From assembly GCA_022822745.1 (NCBI GenBank), contig JAJEAO010000075.1, positions 1 to 41,647 of the forward strand: a stretch of 41,647 nucleotides of DNA, given 5' to 3'. The notes under the pieces are model-generated. The model made no database searches. It worked only from the letters and a program-made list of their open reading frames with translations, and was not told the DNA's origin. A program made the translations under genes and the position numbers. Shown here one piece after another: positions 25,871 through 34,496 of this stretch. How positions within the stretch are numbered: the stretch's first letter is position 1; every line of letters starts with the position of its first letter. This stretch comes from Acidobacteriota bacterium (lineage in GTDB: Bacteria; Acidobacteriota; Vicinamibacteria; Marinacidobacterales; Marinacidobacteraceae).

Positions 25871-27082
25871 GTGACTCCGGACCCGCTGACCCGCGCCGAC
25901 TGCCTCGTGATCGGAGGCGGGATCGTGGGCCTCGCTTCGGCCCGGGCGATCGCCGCCGGACCGGGCCGACCCTCGGTCGTCGTCGTGGAGAAGGAGGCGG
26001 GCGTCGCGCGGCATCAGTCGGGGCGGAACAGCGGGGTGATCCACTCCGGGATCTACTACCGGGAGGGATCCCTGCGCGCCCGGAACTGCCGCCGCGGCGT
26101 GGGGCTGCTCCTCGATTTCTGCCGCCGGAACGGAGTCGAATTCTCGCTCTGCGGCAAGGTGGTCGTGGCCTCGGTGGAGGCGGAGCGGTCCCGGCTGGAG
26201 GCTCTGTTCGAGCGCGGCCGCGCGAACGGAGTGCCGGATCTGGCCTGGCTGGACCGGGCGGCGCTGCGCGAGATCGAGCCGCGCGCCGAGGGCGTCGCGG
26301 CGATCCACTCCCCGACCACCGGAGTGATCCGTTACCGGGACGTCGCCGAGGCGCTCGCCCGGCGCCTCGAGGCCCGGGGCGGGCGCGTCGTCTCCGCAGC
26401 GCGCGTCGTTGCGATCGCGGCGGACGGGGGCGGAACCCGGGTCGAGACGACGGCCGGAGAGTTCTGGTGCCGGACCCTGGTGAGCTGCGCCGGGCTCCAT
26501 GCCGACCGGGTGGCGCGGCTCGCCGGAGACCCCCCCGGACTCGTCATCGCCCCGTTCCGGGGGGAGTTCTTCCGGGTCCGCCCCGAGCGGTCCGACCTGG
26601 TGCGGGGGATGATCTACCCGACTCCGGACCCGCGGTTCCCGTTCCTGGGCGTCCACATCCACCGGACGATGGACGGCGGGCTGAACACGGGACCGAATGC
26701 GGTGCTCGCGGGCGCGCGCGAGGGGTATCGGTGGCGGGACGCGCGAATTGCCGACCTCTGGGAGCTGGCGCGGGATCCGGGGCTGCGGAGACTGGTGGCG
26801 CGCGAGTGGCGCACCGCCGCGATGGAGGTGCGGCGGTCGCTGTGGAAGCCGGCGTTCGTTCGCAGCCTGCAGCGGCTGGTCCCGGAACTCGAGGGACGCG
26901 ATCTGGAGCGCGCCCCGGCGGGGGTGCGGGCGATCGCGGTCACGCCCGACGGCCGGATCGTGGACGACTTCCGGATCTTGCGGCGGGATCGCCGGATCCA
27001 CGTGCTGAACGCGCCGTCCCCGGCGGCGACCGCGTCGCTGGCGATCGGGGAGCGGGTCGCGGCGCTGGCGGCCCGGGATTGA
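25871..27082 (+). CDS. lhgO: L-2-hydroxyglutarate oxidase
   Basis: A 403-residue FAD enzyme that oxidises L-2-hydroxyglutarate to 2-oxoglutarate and hands electrons to the quinone pool or oxygen. The N-terminal FAD-binding motif GGGIVGLASARAIA begins at about residue 16, followed by HQSGRNSGVIHSGIYYREGS, the family signature. TMDGGLNTGPNAVLAGAREG and the C-terminal SPAATASLAIGE complete the FAD-binding fold. Start is GTG 25871; TACTCT (25849-25854) ends 16 bases before it and no Shine-Dalgarno sequence is seen. It stands alone, divergent from the protease-like gene, and may repair 2-hydroxyglutarate made by promiscuous dehydrogenases. Confidence 0.94.
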   Translation: MTPDPLTRADCLVIGGGIVGLASARAIAAGPGRPSVVVVEKEAGVARHQSGRNSGVIHSGIYYREGSLRARNCRRGVGLLLDFCRRNGVEFSLCGKVVVASVEAERSRLEALFERGRANGVPDLAWLDRAALREIEPRAEGVAAIHSPTTGVIRYRDVAEALARRLEARGGRVVSAARVVAIAADGGGTRVETTAGEFWCRTLVSCAGLHADRVARLAGDPPGLVIAPFRGEFFRVRPERSDLVRGMIYPTPDPRFPFLGVHIHRTMDGGLNTGPNAVLAGAREGYRWRDARIADLWELARDPGLRRLVAREWRTAAMEVRRSLWKPAFVRSLQRLVPELEGRDLERAPAGVRAIAVTPDGRIVDDFRILRRDRRIHVLNAPSPAATASLAIGERVAALAARD

Positions 27083-27140
27083 TCGGACGAGGCGCCCCGG
27101 GCGGAGCCTTCCGGCCGGCGCGCCATCCCGTGCCGAACCC

Positions 27141-27171
27141 CGCCCGCCGCGGGCGAGCGGGAGCCGGGCTC
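27141..27171. terminator. Paired small hairpins between convergent genes
   Basis: CGCCCG-ccg-CGGGCG (27141-27155) and GAGC-cgg-GCTC within 27161-27171 lie in the 94-base gap between the stops of lhgO and the DUF3810 gene. There is no T-tract, so a terminator role is a guess from position. Confidence 0.3.
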
Positions 27172-27176
27172 CGCCC

Positions 27177-28385
27177 TCAGTCCTCGGTGGTCTCGAGCCC
27201 GGAGCGACCCGCGGGAGGTGGTCGGCGCCGCAGGTCCGCGATCAGGAGACGGACGACGGTCCCGTAGCTGCGAGCTCCGTCGGGGATCCGCATGGTGCGC
27301 AGGTAGGAGTCGTTCACCCGCCGGGCCGCTCCCCGCACCATGCCCCGGTGCCGGGCCCAGAACGCGTTCAGCTCGTCGAGGTCCTTCCTCGGCCCGGGCC
27401 CGAGCGCCGCCCAGGCCCGCTCCCGATCCCGGGCCGAGGCGTGACGCACCGCGGCCAGCAGATGACGGGAGGCGAAGAACGAGGCGGCGTAGTTCAGGTA
27501 GGGCTCGCGCCGGTAGCGCGACAGGGCCAGCCACGCCGCGAAGCTGGCCTCCCCCTCGTGCGTGATCGCCCGCTGGTGCGCCTTCTCGTGCGCCGCGGTG
27601 AAGGCGACCGCCACATCGGGAGGGCCGGTGTTCAGGGTGGGCTCCCCGGTGAACGGCACGAAGATGCCGCTGATTCCCATCCGGGACATGAGCGCCGAAA
27701 GCGCCGCCGGCTTCACCGGCGCCGCACGCTCCGGGCCGGGATCTCCCGGCAGGTCGAGCGCCTCGAAGGCCTCGTCTATGGCGACGCTCATCGCGGCGAA
27801 GTCGAGCGGGTTCTCGGAGACTGCATCGCTGGGGAGCCCGGCCAGCCGGTGGAGCCGGGTGGTCTCCGCCGCCACCCCGGTCGCGAGGCGCACCAGCTCG
27901 GCTTCCCGGATCTCCCGCTCGGGCAGCCCGAGCCGCCCTTCCAGCCGGGGCCGGGCGTAGTTCAGCCCCCAGACGACGATGAACGCGGCGTAGAGCATCC
28001 CGACGCCGGCGGCGGTCAGGAGCAGGAGGCCGGCGACCCGGCGCAGACGGCTGACCGGGGGCGTCCCCGACGGAGCCGGTGTTTCCACCGTCGTGTCCCG
28101 CCCCTTCCCGACGATCCCCCGGACGAGGCGCGTGACCCGAAGAACGAGACGCACGAGGACGAACAGAAGGGCCAGACCGGTGATCAGCTCGGCCACGGAG
28201 AACGGCGCCGGTCCGGTGACGCGCGCGAAGAGGCCGATGACGATCGGGTAGATCGCAGCCGTGTAGATCGCTTCGATCGGCTCCGGGTTGGCCAGCGACC
28301 ACCCGAACAGCCCGATCGCGAGCACTCCAGCCCCGATCCCGAACGCCACGAAACCCCGCCGCGCCATCCGGCTCCGCCCGTCCAT
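27177..28385 (-). CDS. DUF3810 family membrane protein
   Basis: A 402-residue integral membrane protein with three N-terminal transmembrane helices (about residues 8-30, 60-85 and 120-145) and a soluble C-terminal domain. H266-E-K-A-H270 in AAHEKAHQRAITHEGEASF matches the HExxH-like motif of DUF3810, and E278 may be a third ligand, so a membrane-bound metallopeptidase is plausible though untested. The line LNYARPRLEGRLGL after the third helix is also family-typical. The ATG at 28385 lies nine bases after TAGAGT (28400-28395), implying a near-leaderless message. Convergent with lhgO; no operon partner. Confidence 0.87.
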   Translation of the reverse strand: MDGRSRMARRGFVAFGIGAGVLAIGLFGWSLANPEPIEAIYTAAIYPIVIGLFARVTGPAPFSVAELITGLALLFVLVRLVLRVTRLVRGIVGKGRDTTVETPAPSGTPPVSRLRRVAGLLLLTAAGVGMLYAAFIVVWGLNYARPRLEGRLGLPEREIREAELVRLATGVAAETTRLHRLAGLPSDAVSENPLDFAAMSVAIDEAFEALDLPGDPGPERAAPVKPAALSALMSRMGISGIFVPFTGEPTLNTGPPDVAVAFTAAHEKAHQRAITHEGEASFAAWLALSRYRREPYLNYAASFFASRHLLAAVRHASARDRERAWAALGPGPRKDLDELNAFWARHRGMVRGAARRVNDSYLRTMRIPDGARSYGTVVRLLIADLRRRPPPAGRSGLETTED

Positions 28386-28394
28386 GATCGTCCA

Positions 28395-28400
28395 ACTCTA
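28395..28400 (-). promoter_or_regulatory. TAGAGT -10-like element, near-leaderless start
   Basis: On the minus strand TAGAGT ends nine bases before the DUF3810 ATG (28385); there is no Shine-Dalgarno sequence in between. Confidence 0.4.
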
Positions 28401-28508
28401 CCGATCCTCGCGACCAGCGCCTTCCGCCGCCGACCGTCCCACGAGCTCTTCCGGCCCGAATGCCGCCGCCGGCCGACTTCGACTCGGTGAGGACGGTGCG
28501 CCAGCCGC

Positions 28509-29069
28509 TCAGCGGGGAGGAGGCGGAGGCCTCATCCGATCGCGGCGGGGAGGAGGGTTCGGTAGCTCCTCGGACTCTGGCTCGACCCGGTTGCGGTCGC
28601 GGATGAGCTTCCAGAGTCTTTGCAGGTGCGAGAGGACAAACTGAGCCACGGGCACGGCGAGAGTCCAGCCGCCGGCCACGACGCGACCGCTCGCGACGAG
28701 ATAGGTACCCAGTCCCAGGAAGGCCATGGCTGCCACCATGCTCATCCACTGGGCCCGGCGGTGGGAACTCGCGTCGGTCTCCAGGAGTCGGTCTGCCCGG
28801 TCCTGCCCACGGACCTCGATCGCTCTCCGGTGGGCAGCCTGATCCTCGGCCATACAGAGGATCCGGTCCGCTGCCCCCGGCAGAATCCCGTCATACGCTG
28901 CGAAGTCCTGAGGCCGAGGCAGGGGGCCCGCGTGGATTTCGGCAGTGACCAGTGAGCGGGATGTCTCGGCAGCGGGGTGTTGAAGGACGCGATCGGGGCT
29001 GCCGACCGGTCCCGTGTCGGGATGCGCTGGCAGCCGACGAGTGCGCTGCTTCCTTCGGCGCCGCCCCAT
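28509..29069 (-). CDS. DUF2335 family membrane protein, second gene of a SocA/YwgA-like pair
   Basis: A 186-residue protein. A basic N-terminus precedes the DUF2335 core (AGPLPRPQDFAAYDGILPG, AADRILCMAEDQAAHRR), which leads into two closely spaced hydrophobic helices at about residues 110-127 and 131-147, then a charged, Pro-rich C-terminus. The family is a predicted membrane protein of unknown function, often in mobile or accessory DNA. ATG 29069 has GGGGAG five bases ahead and starts 14 bases after the stop of the YwgA-like gene, so the two are co-transcribed. The arrangement parallels the Panacea pair at 33565-34411. A membrane-acting toxin role is an inference from that parallel. Confidence 0.82.
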   Translation of the reverse strand: MGRRRRKQRTRRLPAHPDTGPVGSPDRVLQHPAAETSRSLVTAEIHAGPLPRPQDFAAYDGILPGAADRILCMAEDQAAHRRAIEVRGQDRADRLLETDASSHRRAQWMSMVAAMAFLGLGTYLVASGRVVAGGWTLAVPVAQFVLSHLQRLWKLIRDRNRVEPESEELPNPPPRRDRMRPPPPPR

Positions 29070-29083
29070 GGCACTCCCCTTTG

Positions 29084-29767
29084 TCAGCGGCTGGAATCCG
29101 TTGCATAGTCCGCGAGGGCGGCGTACAGATCATCTCCAACGGCTTCCCAAGCATCGCGCATCGCGTCGGCGTCACTCATGACCGGCGGTTCCGGATCCCT
29201 CGACGTCGGTCGGCCGCCAAGGACGCCGCTCAGATCGAACACACTGGCAGCGCCGGCGAGGAACGGATTCCGCGGAATCTCGAGTGACGGCTTGGGGTGT
29301 CTCCTCTTCGTGTCCAGCGCCACGCTCTCCGTCGCCATGTCGGGGTACTCGTGGTATATGGCGGCGAGGAGCCGGGCGAAGCGGAGCGACAGAACCCAGC
29401 GGGCCAGTTTCGTCAGGTACTCGCGGACGTCCGCTGGAAGCCGCAGCAGCAGCTCCGAACCCCTTGCGAGGCCGTCGGTCGTGAGGGAGTACGTGCGGAG
29501 CGCCCCTGCTGCGTCGATCGCGACCTGTCCCGCTGCGCTGAGCTCCTCGAGGGTGACGAACACCATGCGGTCGAACGGGCCGTAGTGGTAGGGGCGAAAC
29601 CGGAAGTGCGGACCATCCACGGCGTCGGGGATCTCGCGGTCGATCAGGAACAGCAGCTTCTGGATTCGGACCGGCTCGAAGAGGGTTCCGCGGCGGCAGG
29701 TGGCCATCGCTGCGAGGACGACGTCGGACCTCTGCATCGGGTGCCCGGTTCGTTCTCGAGGGCGCAT
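29084..29767 (-). CDS. YwgA/SocA-like protein, first gene of the pair
   Basis: A 227-residue soluble protein. Residues about 30-115 contain RIQKLLFLIDREI, FRFRPYHYGPFD and FVTLEELSAAGQVAID followed by YSLTTDGLARG, the winged-helix-like pattern of YwgA-type proteins, relatives of the Panacea/SocA (DUF4065) antitoxin domain. The C-terminal half (KPSLEIPRNPF onward) is specific to this protein. The ATG at 29767 lies seven bases after TAGGAT (29780-29775), a leaderless arrangement that supports this start over the internal Met at 29737. The gene is followed 14 bases later by the DUF2335 gene. An antitoxin or regulator role is inferred from the related domain. Confidence 0.75.
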   Translation of the reverse strand: MRPRERTGHPMQRSDVVLAAMATCRRGTLFEPVRIQKLLFLIDREIPDAVDGPHFRFRPYHYGPFDRMVFVTLEELSAAGQVAIDAAGALRTYSLTTDGLARGSELLLRLPADVREYLTKLARWVLSLRFARLLAAIYHEYPDMATESVALDTKRRHPKPSLEIPRNPFLAGAASVFDLSGVLGGRPTSRDPEPPVMSDADAMRDAWEAVGDDLYAALADYATDSSR

Positions 29768-29774
29768 CGGGGGA

Positions 29775-29780
29775 ATCCTA
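29775..29780 (-). promoter_or_regulatory. TAGGAT -10-like element, leaderless start
   Basis: Minus-strand TAGGAT ends seven bases before the ATG at 29767; the interval is TCCCCCG and has no Shine-Dalgarno sequence. It is the likely promoter of the YwgA-like/DUF2335 pair. Confidence 0.45.
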
Positions 29781-29840
29781 TCGCCGACACGGGGCCGAAT
29801 GCGTCACATCGGGCGGCCGTGGAAGTCTGTCCTTCGCCGC

Positions 29841-32048
29841 TCAGGGGGCCATCGCGCGGAGGATGAAGTCGGCCATCGTGCGGCGCAGGTGGAGGGTCTG
29901 GACCGGGTCGCGGACCCCGTGGCGCTGGCTCGGATAGAGCATCAGCGAGAACGGCTTCCCCGCCTTCTGGAGGTCGTAGGTGAACTGGATCGTGTTCTGC
30001 ATGTGGACGTTGTCGTCCATCGTGCCGTGGATCATGAGCAGCTCCCCGTGGAGCTGGTCGGCGTAGGGACGGACCGAGCTCTTCGCGTAGCCGGAGGGGT
30101 TCTCGTCGGGGGTGCTCATGTAGCGCTCTGTGTACACCGAGTCGTAGTCGCGCCAGTCCACCACGCTCCCGCCCGCGATCCCGGCGGCGAACCGATCCGA
30201 GCGGGTCATTGCCGTGAGCGTCATGTAGCCGCCGAAGCTCCAGCCGTCCACTCCGATGCGGGCCGCGTCCACGAACGGCTGCGCGCCCAGCCAGTCCACC
30301 GCGTCCACCAGGTCGCGCAGCTCCTGCTCGCCGAAGTTCCCGTACACCGGCCATGTCGAGCGGGCGCCCTTCCCGGAGGCGATCCGGTTGTCCACGACGA
30401 AGACCACGATCCCCTGCTGCGCCAGGTACTGGAACCACATCCCGCGCGCGCCGCGCCAGGCGTCGCGCACCTGCGGCGCGTGGGGGCCGCCATAGACATG
30501 GACCCAGGCCGGGTACTCCCGCCCGGCGTCGAATCCATGGGGACGGATCAGCATGGCTTCGAGCTCCAGGCCGTCGCGCGCCTTCACCTGGAGGAGCTTC
30601 GGCGGGGAGACCTCGAACCGGGCCAGCGCCGGAACCTCGCCGCCACCGAGAAGGCGGATCTCGGTCCCGTCGGCGGCGTCACGCAAACTCATCCGGGGCG
30701 GGCTGTCGAGGTCGCTGGAGACCCGGAGGAAGCGGGTCACCGGGGCGGCCTCGGGGAAGTTCGCCTGGTGCGTGCCCGGCTCCTCGTCGAGGACCGTGAC
30801 GCCTGAACCGTCGAGCTCCACCCGAAGCGTGTCGGCGCCGAGCGAGGTGCGGTAGGTCCCGCTGACCCATGCGGCGCCCGCCGCTTCGTCCAGCGCGTGG
30901 AAGCGCCGGACCTCGAACTCCCCCGCCGTCAGGGCGCCCGCGAGCTCGCCGGCGGCGTCGTAGCGATAGAGGTGGCTGAAACCGGTCCGCTCGCTGAGCC
31001 AGAGGAAGCCTCCGTCCGAGAGGAATCTCGGCGGGCCCAGGTTGCTGGTCCACGGTCCGGCGTCCTCGCGCAGCACCCGTCTCGTCTCCCCGGTCCGGGG
31101 ATCGGCCCGGTGGAGATCGAGGAAGGTCTGGGTGCGGTCCTGGATCTGGAACCACAGATCCCCATCGGGGCCGAACGCCACGTCCACGATCAGCGTCTCC
31201 TGTGTCCCGTAGCCGGTGGGCCGCATCCAGACGGTCTCCCCGCCGGCGGCCGGGACGACGCCGATGCGGACCCGCGGGTTCGGATCTCCCGCCTTCGGGT
31301 AGGCGTACGCCTCGAGGTCGAGATGGGTCGGCAGGTGATCCACCACGGTGAAGCGGGGCACTTCGCTCTCGTCGCTTTCGAGGTACGCCAGCCGGCGCCC
31401 ATCCGGGCTCCACCAGTGGGCGAGGAAGTTGCCGCGACCGTAGATCTCCTCCTGATAGACCCAGTCCAGCTTCCCGTGGAGCAGGTCCGGTCCGCCGCCG
31501 GTCGTCAGCCGGAGTTCGGCGCCGTCCGGATCCACCACGAACAGGTCGTTCTCCCGGACGAAGGCGATCCGACTCCCGTCCGGCGAGAACCGCGCCAGCT
31601 CCTCCGGCTCCGGGGTCCGCGTGAGCCGGGTCAGAGCCGAAGCGGCGGCGTCCCAGAGGAAGAGATCCGACGCGGCGTCGAGCAGGAAGCGGTCCCCGGC
31701 GGGCGAGAGGTTCAGCCGCGCCGGCCGCGCCAGCCGAGCCGCCTCCTCCGCATCGAGCGCGAGGTCGGCCGCGAGGACGCCCGCGAGCGCAGCGGGGTCG
31801 TAGAGCGGGCGGCTCGCTCCGCTCCCGGCGTCGAAGACGGTCCAGGTCCGCTCGGCGCCTTCTCCGGTCCCCGCGAGGTACTCCTCTCCGCCGGGAAGCC
31901 ACCGCACCGAGGGCAGGTCCGGAGAGAAGTCGAGCGCGTCGGGCCCGTAGAGGTGATGGAGCTCGATCGGCTCGGTCGTCTGGGCCGCGGCTTCCGGCGC
32001 TCCGGAAGCGGCCAGGAGCAGCCAGGCCGAAGTCAGGACGGTTCGCAT
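29841..32048 (-). CDS. S9B prolyl oligopeptidase, dipeptidyl peptidase IV type
   Basis: A 735-residue secreted serine peptidase that removes Xaa-Pro dipeptides from peptide N-termini. The signal peptide (MRTVLTSAWLLLAASGAPEA, cut near AAA-QT) is followed by the DPP-IV beta-propeller (about 40-470), which includes the substrate-binding double Glu in DWVYQEEIYGRG. The alpha/beta hydrolase domain carries the triad: S604 in GWSFGGY, D678 in HGTMDDNVH and H710 in SQRHG. Length matches bacterial DPP-IV. It diverges from the amidohydrolase gene over 111 bases; both are secreted, fitting periplasmic peptide breakdown. Confidence 0.95.
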   Translation of the reverse strand: MRTVLTSAWLLLAASGAPEAAAQTTEPIELHHLYGPDALDFSPDLPSVRWLPGGEEYLAGTGEGAERTWTVFDAGSGASRPLYDPAALAGVLAADLALDAEEAARLARPARLNLSPAGDRFLLDAASDLFLWDAAASALTRLTRTPEPEELARFSPDGSRIAFVRENDLFVVDPDGAELRLTTGGGPDLLHGKLDWVYQEEIYGRGNFLAHWWSPDGRRLAYLESDESEVPRFTVVDHLPTHLDLEAYAYPKAGDPNPRVRIGVVPAAGGETVWMRPTGYGTQETLIVDVAFGPDGDLWFQIQDRTQTFLDLHRADPRTGETRRVLREDAGPWTSNLGPPRFLSDGGFLWLSERTGFSHLYRYDAAGELAGALTAGEFEVRRFHALDEAAGAAWVSGTYRTSLGADTLRVELDGSGVTVLDEEPGTHQANFPEAAPVTRFLRVSSDLDSPPRMSLRDAADGTEIRLLGGGEVPALARFEVSPPKLLQVKARDGLELEAMLIRPHGFDAGREYPAWVHVYGGPHAPQVRDAWRGARGMWFQYLAQQGIVVFVVDNRIASGKGARSTWPVYGNFGEQELRDLVDAVDWLGAQPFVDAARIGVDGWSFGGYMTLTAMTRSDRFAAGIAGGSVVDWRDYDSVYTERYMSTPDENPSGYAKSSVRPYADQLHGELLMIHGTMDDNVHMQNTIQFTYDLQKAGKPFSLMLYPSQRHGVRDPVQTLHLRRTMADFILRAMAP

Positions 32049-32159
32049 GGGTCGGTAAACCTCGCTCGCATCGGATGGGCGCCCGAAGCGGGTTCAAGAC
32101 TACCCGGGCTCGTATGCTTCGCCGCCAAGCCCCACTCGCGTCCCAACGGAGGAAGCCTC

Positions 32160-33455
32160 ATGTTCCGAGCCACGATGCGAACTCTTCTCCTGGTCGCGGC
32201 CGGCGCTCTGGTCGCCGCGCCGGCCGTCTCCCAGGAGGCCCTCGTACTTCGCGCGGATCGGCTGATCGTCGGCACGGAAGCGCCCGTGATCCTCGACGCG
32301 ATGGTCGTGATCGAGGGGGACCGGATCGCAGGCGTCGGTCCGGCGGGAGCGATCCCCGTCCCCCGCGGCGCCGAGGAGATCGTCCTCGACGGCCACACCC
32401 TGCTGCCCGGTCTCTTCGATACGCATGTCCATCTCGGCGGGATTCCGGGAGATGGCGGGGACACCCAGAAGATGCGGGAGACCGTCGCGCACGAGACGAT
32501 CTACGCCGTCGCCCACGCGAAGATCACGCTCGAGAGCGGCTTCACCAGTGTCCGGAACATCGGCGCCGGGAACTACCACGACGCCGCGCTGCGGGACATG
32601 GTCGAGCGGGGCATCGTGCCCGGGCCGCGCATCCAGGCGGCGACCTGGGGGGTGGGCTCGACCGGGGGCCACGCCGACATCAACGGATGGAACCCCGATG
32701 TCCCCACCCCCGGTTACGCCATGATCGCCGACGGCGAGGACGCTCTTCGCCGCGCGGTTCGCTACCAGGTGAAGTACGGGGCCGATGTGATCAAGGTGAC
32801 GGCGTCCGGCGGCGTCCTCTCGCAGGGAGACGCCATCGAGGACCAGGCGTATTCGTTCGAGGAGCTGCGCGCGATCGTGGAGACCGCCGACATGCTCCAC
32901 ACCCCGGTCGCCGCCCACGCCCATTCCCCGGCCGCCATGAATGACGCCATCCGCGCCGGGGTGGTGAGCATCGAGCACGGGACGCTGATCGACGACGAGG
33001 GCATCCGCCTCGCGAAGGAGCACGGGACGTTCATCGTGCCCACGCTCTACACGCTCGACTTCATCATCGAGGAGGGCGCCGAGAGCGGCGTGCCGGAGGC
33101 CTCGATCCAGAAGGCGCGGGACATCGCCGTCCAGCAGCGCCAGCGGCTCTCGGCCGCGTTCCACGCCGGAGTGAAGTTCGCCTACGGGACGGACGCCGCC
33201 GTGTTCCCGCACGGGCGGAACGCGCGCGACTTCGCCATCATGGTCGAGGAAATGGACATCTCCCCGATGGAGGCGATCCGGACCGCGACGATGAACGGGG
33301 CGGAGCTGCTTGGCTGGGAGGAGGATCTCGGATCGATCGAGAACGGCAAGCTGGCCGACATCATCGCGGTGGAGGGAGATCCGCTGGCCGACATCCGCCG
33401 GCTGGAAGAAGTGGCGTTCGTGATGAAGGGCGGAGTCATCATCAAACGCCCGTGA
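32160..33455 (+). CDS. Exported amidohydrolase (prolidase/imidazolonepropionase-like)
   Basis: A 431-residue metal-dependent hydrolase of the amidohydrolase superfamily. ATG 32160 has GGAGGA six bases upstream and opens a signal peptide (MRTLLLVAAGALVAAPAVS, from the second Met). Metal ligands: H89 and H91 in FDTHVHLGG, a metal-bridging lysine candidate in DVIKVTASGGV, histidines in AAHAHSPAAM and SIEHGT, and the catalytic aspartate in YGTDAAV. The closest named group is the Xaa-Pro/Xaa-Arg dipeptidase-like 'Sgx9260' type, acting on dipeptides; the true substrate is not known. It diverges from the DPP-IV gene, whose dipeptide products could be its substrates. Confidence 0.9.
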   Translation: MFRATMRTLLLVAAGALVAAPAVSQEALVLRADRLIVGTEAPVILDAMVVIEGDRIAGVGPAGAIPVPRGAEEIVLDGHTLLPGLFDTHVHLGGIPGDGGDTQKMRETVAHETIYAVAHAKITLESGFTSVRNIGAGNYHDAALRDMVERGIVPGPRIQAATWGVGSTGGHADINGWNPDVPTPGYAMIADGEDALRRAVRYQVKYGADVIKVTASGGVLSQGDAIEDQAYSFEELRAIVETADMLHTPVAAHAHSPAAMNDAIRAGVVSIEHGTLIDDEGIRLAKEHGTFIVPTLYTLDFIIEEGAESGVPEASIQKARDIAVQQRQRLSAAFHAGVKFAYGTDAAVFPHGRNARDFAIMVEEMDISPMEAIRTATMNGAELLGWEEDLGSIENGKLADIIAVEGDPLADIRRLEEVAFVMKGGVIIKRP

Positions 33456-33564
33456 CTGGAATCGCCATGGTGCTTCGCGCCGGGAACCAGCGGCGGCTGC
33501 CCGCTCCCGCGCGGGTCTGGAGCAGTCGGCGGGGGCGTAGCGCCGCGAAGACGACGCCGAATAC

Positions 33565-33915
33565 TCACTGGCGCGGGAACAGGTAGTTCGCCACGATCGC
33601 GAACAGCCCGATGACCGACGCGGTGGTGGAGCCGATGAGCGTGGTCAGCGCAATGCCTGGAAGCTCGAACGCGGCGACGGCGAATCCATGCAAAAGCAGA
33701 ATCGCGCCGACGACCAGCAGCCAACCGACGACGAGCCAGAAGAGACGATTCGCGTACTTCTTCCGCTGGGTCCGGTCCTGTGTCAGGCCCGCGATCTCTT
33801 CCCGACGGCGATCGAGTCTGAGGGACCGTTCCTCGTCCCCGGAGAGCTGGAGCGCCTCGCCGTCCTGTCGCGCGGGCTCGGCCTCCCGGATGAACCTGGG
33901 GTCAATCTCGGGCAA
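33565..33915 (-). CDS. Small two-helix membrane protein paired with a Panacea gene
   Basis: A 116-residue protein with a strongly charged N-terminal half (DEERSLRLDRRREEIAGL) and two hydrophobic helices at about residues 58-80 (FWLVVGWLLVVGAILLL) and 86-112, ending in NYLFPRQ. The only plausible start is TTG 33915, inside the last codons of the Panacea gene, giving a 14-base overlap; no Met occurs later in the frame. Known Panacea modules neutralise diverse toxins, including small transmembrane ones, so this is the candidate toxin. No sequence family is recognised. The overlap and order (antitoxin first) support co-translation. Confidence 0.75.
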   Translation of the reverse strand: MPEIDPRFIREAEPARQDGEALQLSGDEERSLRLDRRREEIAGLTQDRTQRKKYANRLFWLVVGWLLVVGAILLLHGFAVAAFELPGIALTTLIGSTTASVIGLFAIVANYLFPRQ

Positions 33916-34411
33916 TCGCTGCCTGAACCTTCTGCTCGAAGTGCTGCCGGATCAGTTCGTTCGGGATTTCGAGATTCCGCCCCCCGGGAAATCGGGTCCG
34001 GATCGTGTGCCAGGGACCACCCTTCTCGTGCGTGAGCTGGGACAGCGCCCATCCGGACATGTGTCCGTAAACGTCCCAGACTCGCCGGATCACTCGATCG
34101 GAGAAGTCTGCCTCCGCGGGCAACTCGGGTCTCGTCCAGTCGTACTTGCGCCCGTCGTAATCGAAGATTTCCAGAGGCGCTCGGATGGCCCGGTTGCCCC
34201 ACTTCTTGACGCCGTGGTACAGCTCGGGGAAGACGGGGCCCCAGCGCCAGGCCTCCACGCGGTCGGCGCACAAGGGGCCCTTGCCCAAGCCCAGGTGCCA
34301 GCCGTGCGCGAAGTAAACGAGTTTCTGGACCTTCATCGGGTCCACGGGTTCCTCGGCGGCCTTCGCGACGGCGAGGAATCGGTTCGCGACGGCTTCGACT
34401 TGGTACGGCAT
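33902..34411 (-). CDS. Panacea-domain (DUF4065, SocA-like) antitoxin
   Basis: A 169-residue protein with the Panacea/SocA domain over almost its whole length: MKVQKLVYFAHGWHLGLGKG, then EAWRWGPVFPELYHGVKKWG, and in the C-terminal half WALSQLTHEKGGPWHTIRTR. In known Panacea (PanAT) systems this domain inactivates a neighbouring toxin directly. The neighbour here is the overlapping two-helix membrane protein. ATG 34411 has GGAG four bases upstream. The C-terminus (NELIRQHFEQKVQAAIARD) is helical. It lies 85 bases from the decarboxylase operon end on the same strand, probably with its own promoter, which I could not pin down. Confidence 0.87.
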   Translation of the reverse strand: MPYQVEAVANRFLAVAKAAEEPVDPMKVQKLVYFAHGWHLGLGKGPLCADRVEAWRWGPVFPELYHGVKKWGNRAIRAPLEIFDYDGRKYDWTRPELPAEADFSDRVIRRVWDVYGHMSGWALSQLTHEKGGPWHTIRTRFPGGRNLEIPNELIRQHFEQKVQAAIARD

Positions 34412-34496
34412 GGGGCTCCAGACTCGGGATGAAGGGTTACACCCGGAATCTTGGCACAGGGAGTCGGCTCGGGAAAACGCGGTAGGTCAACGCCTG

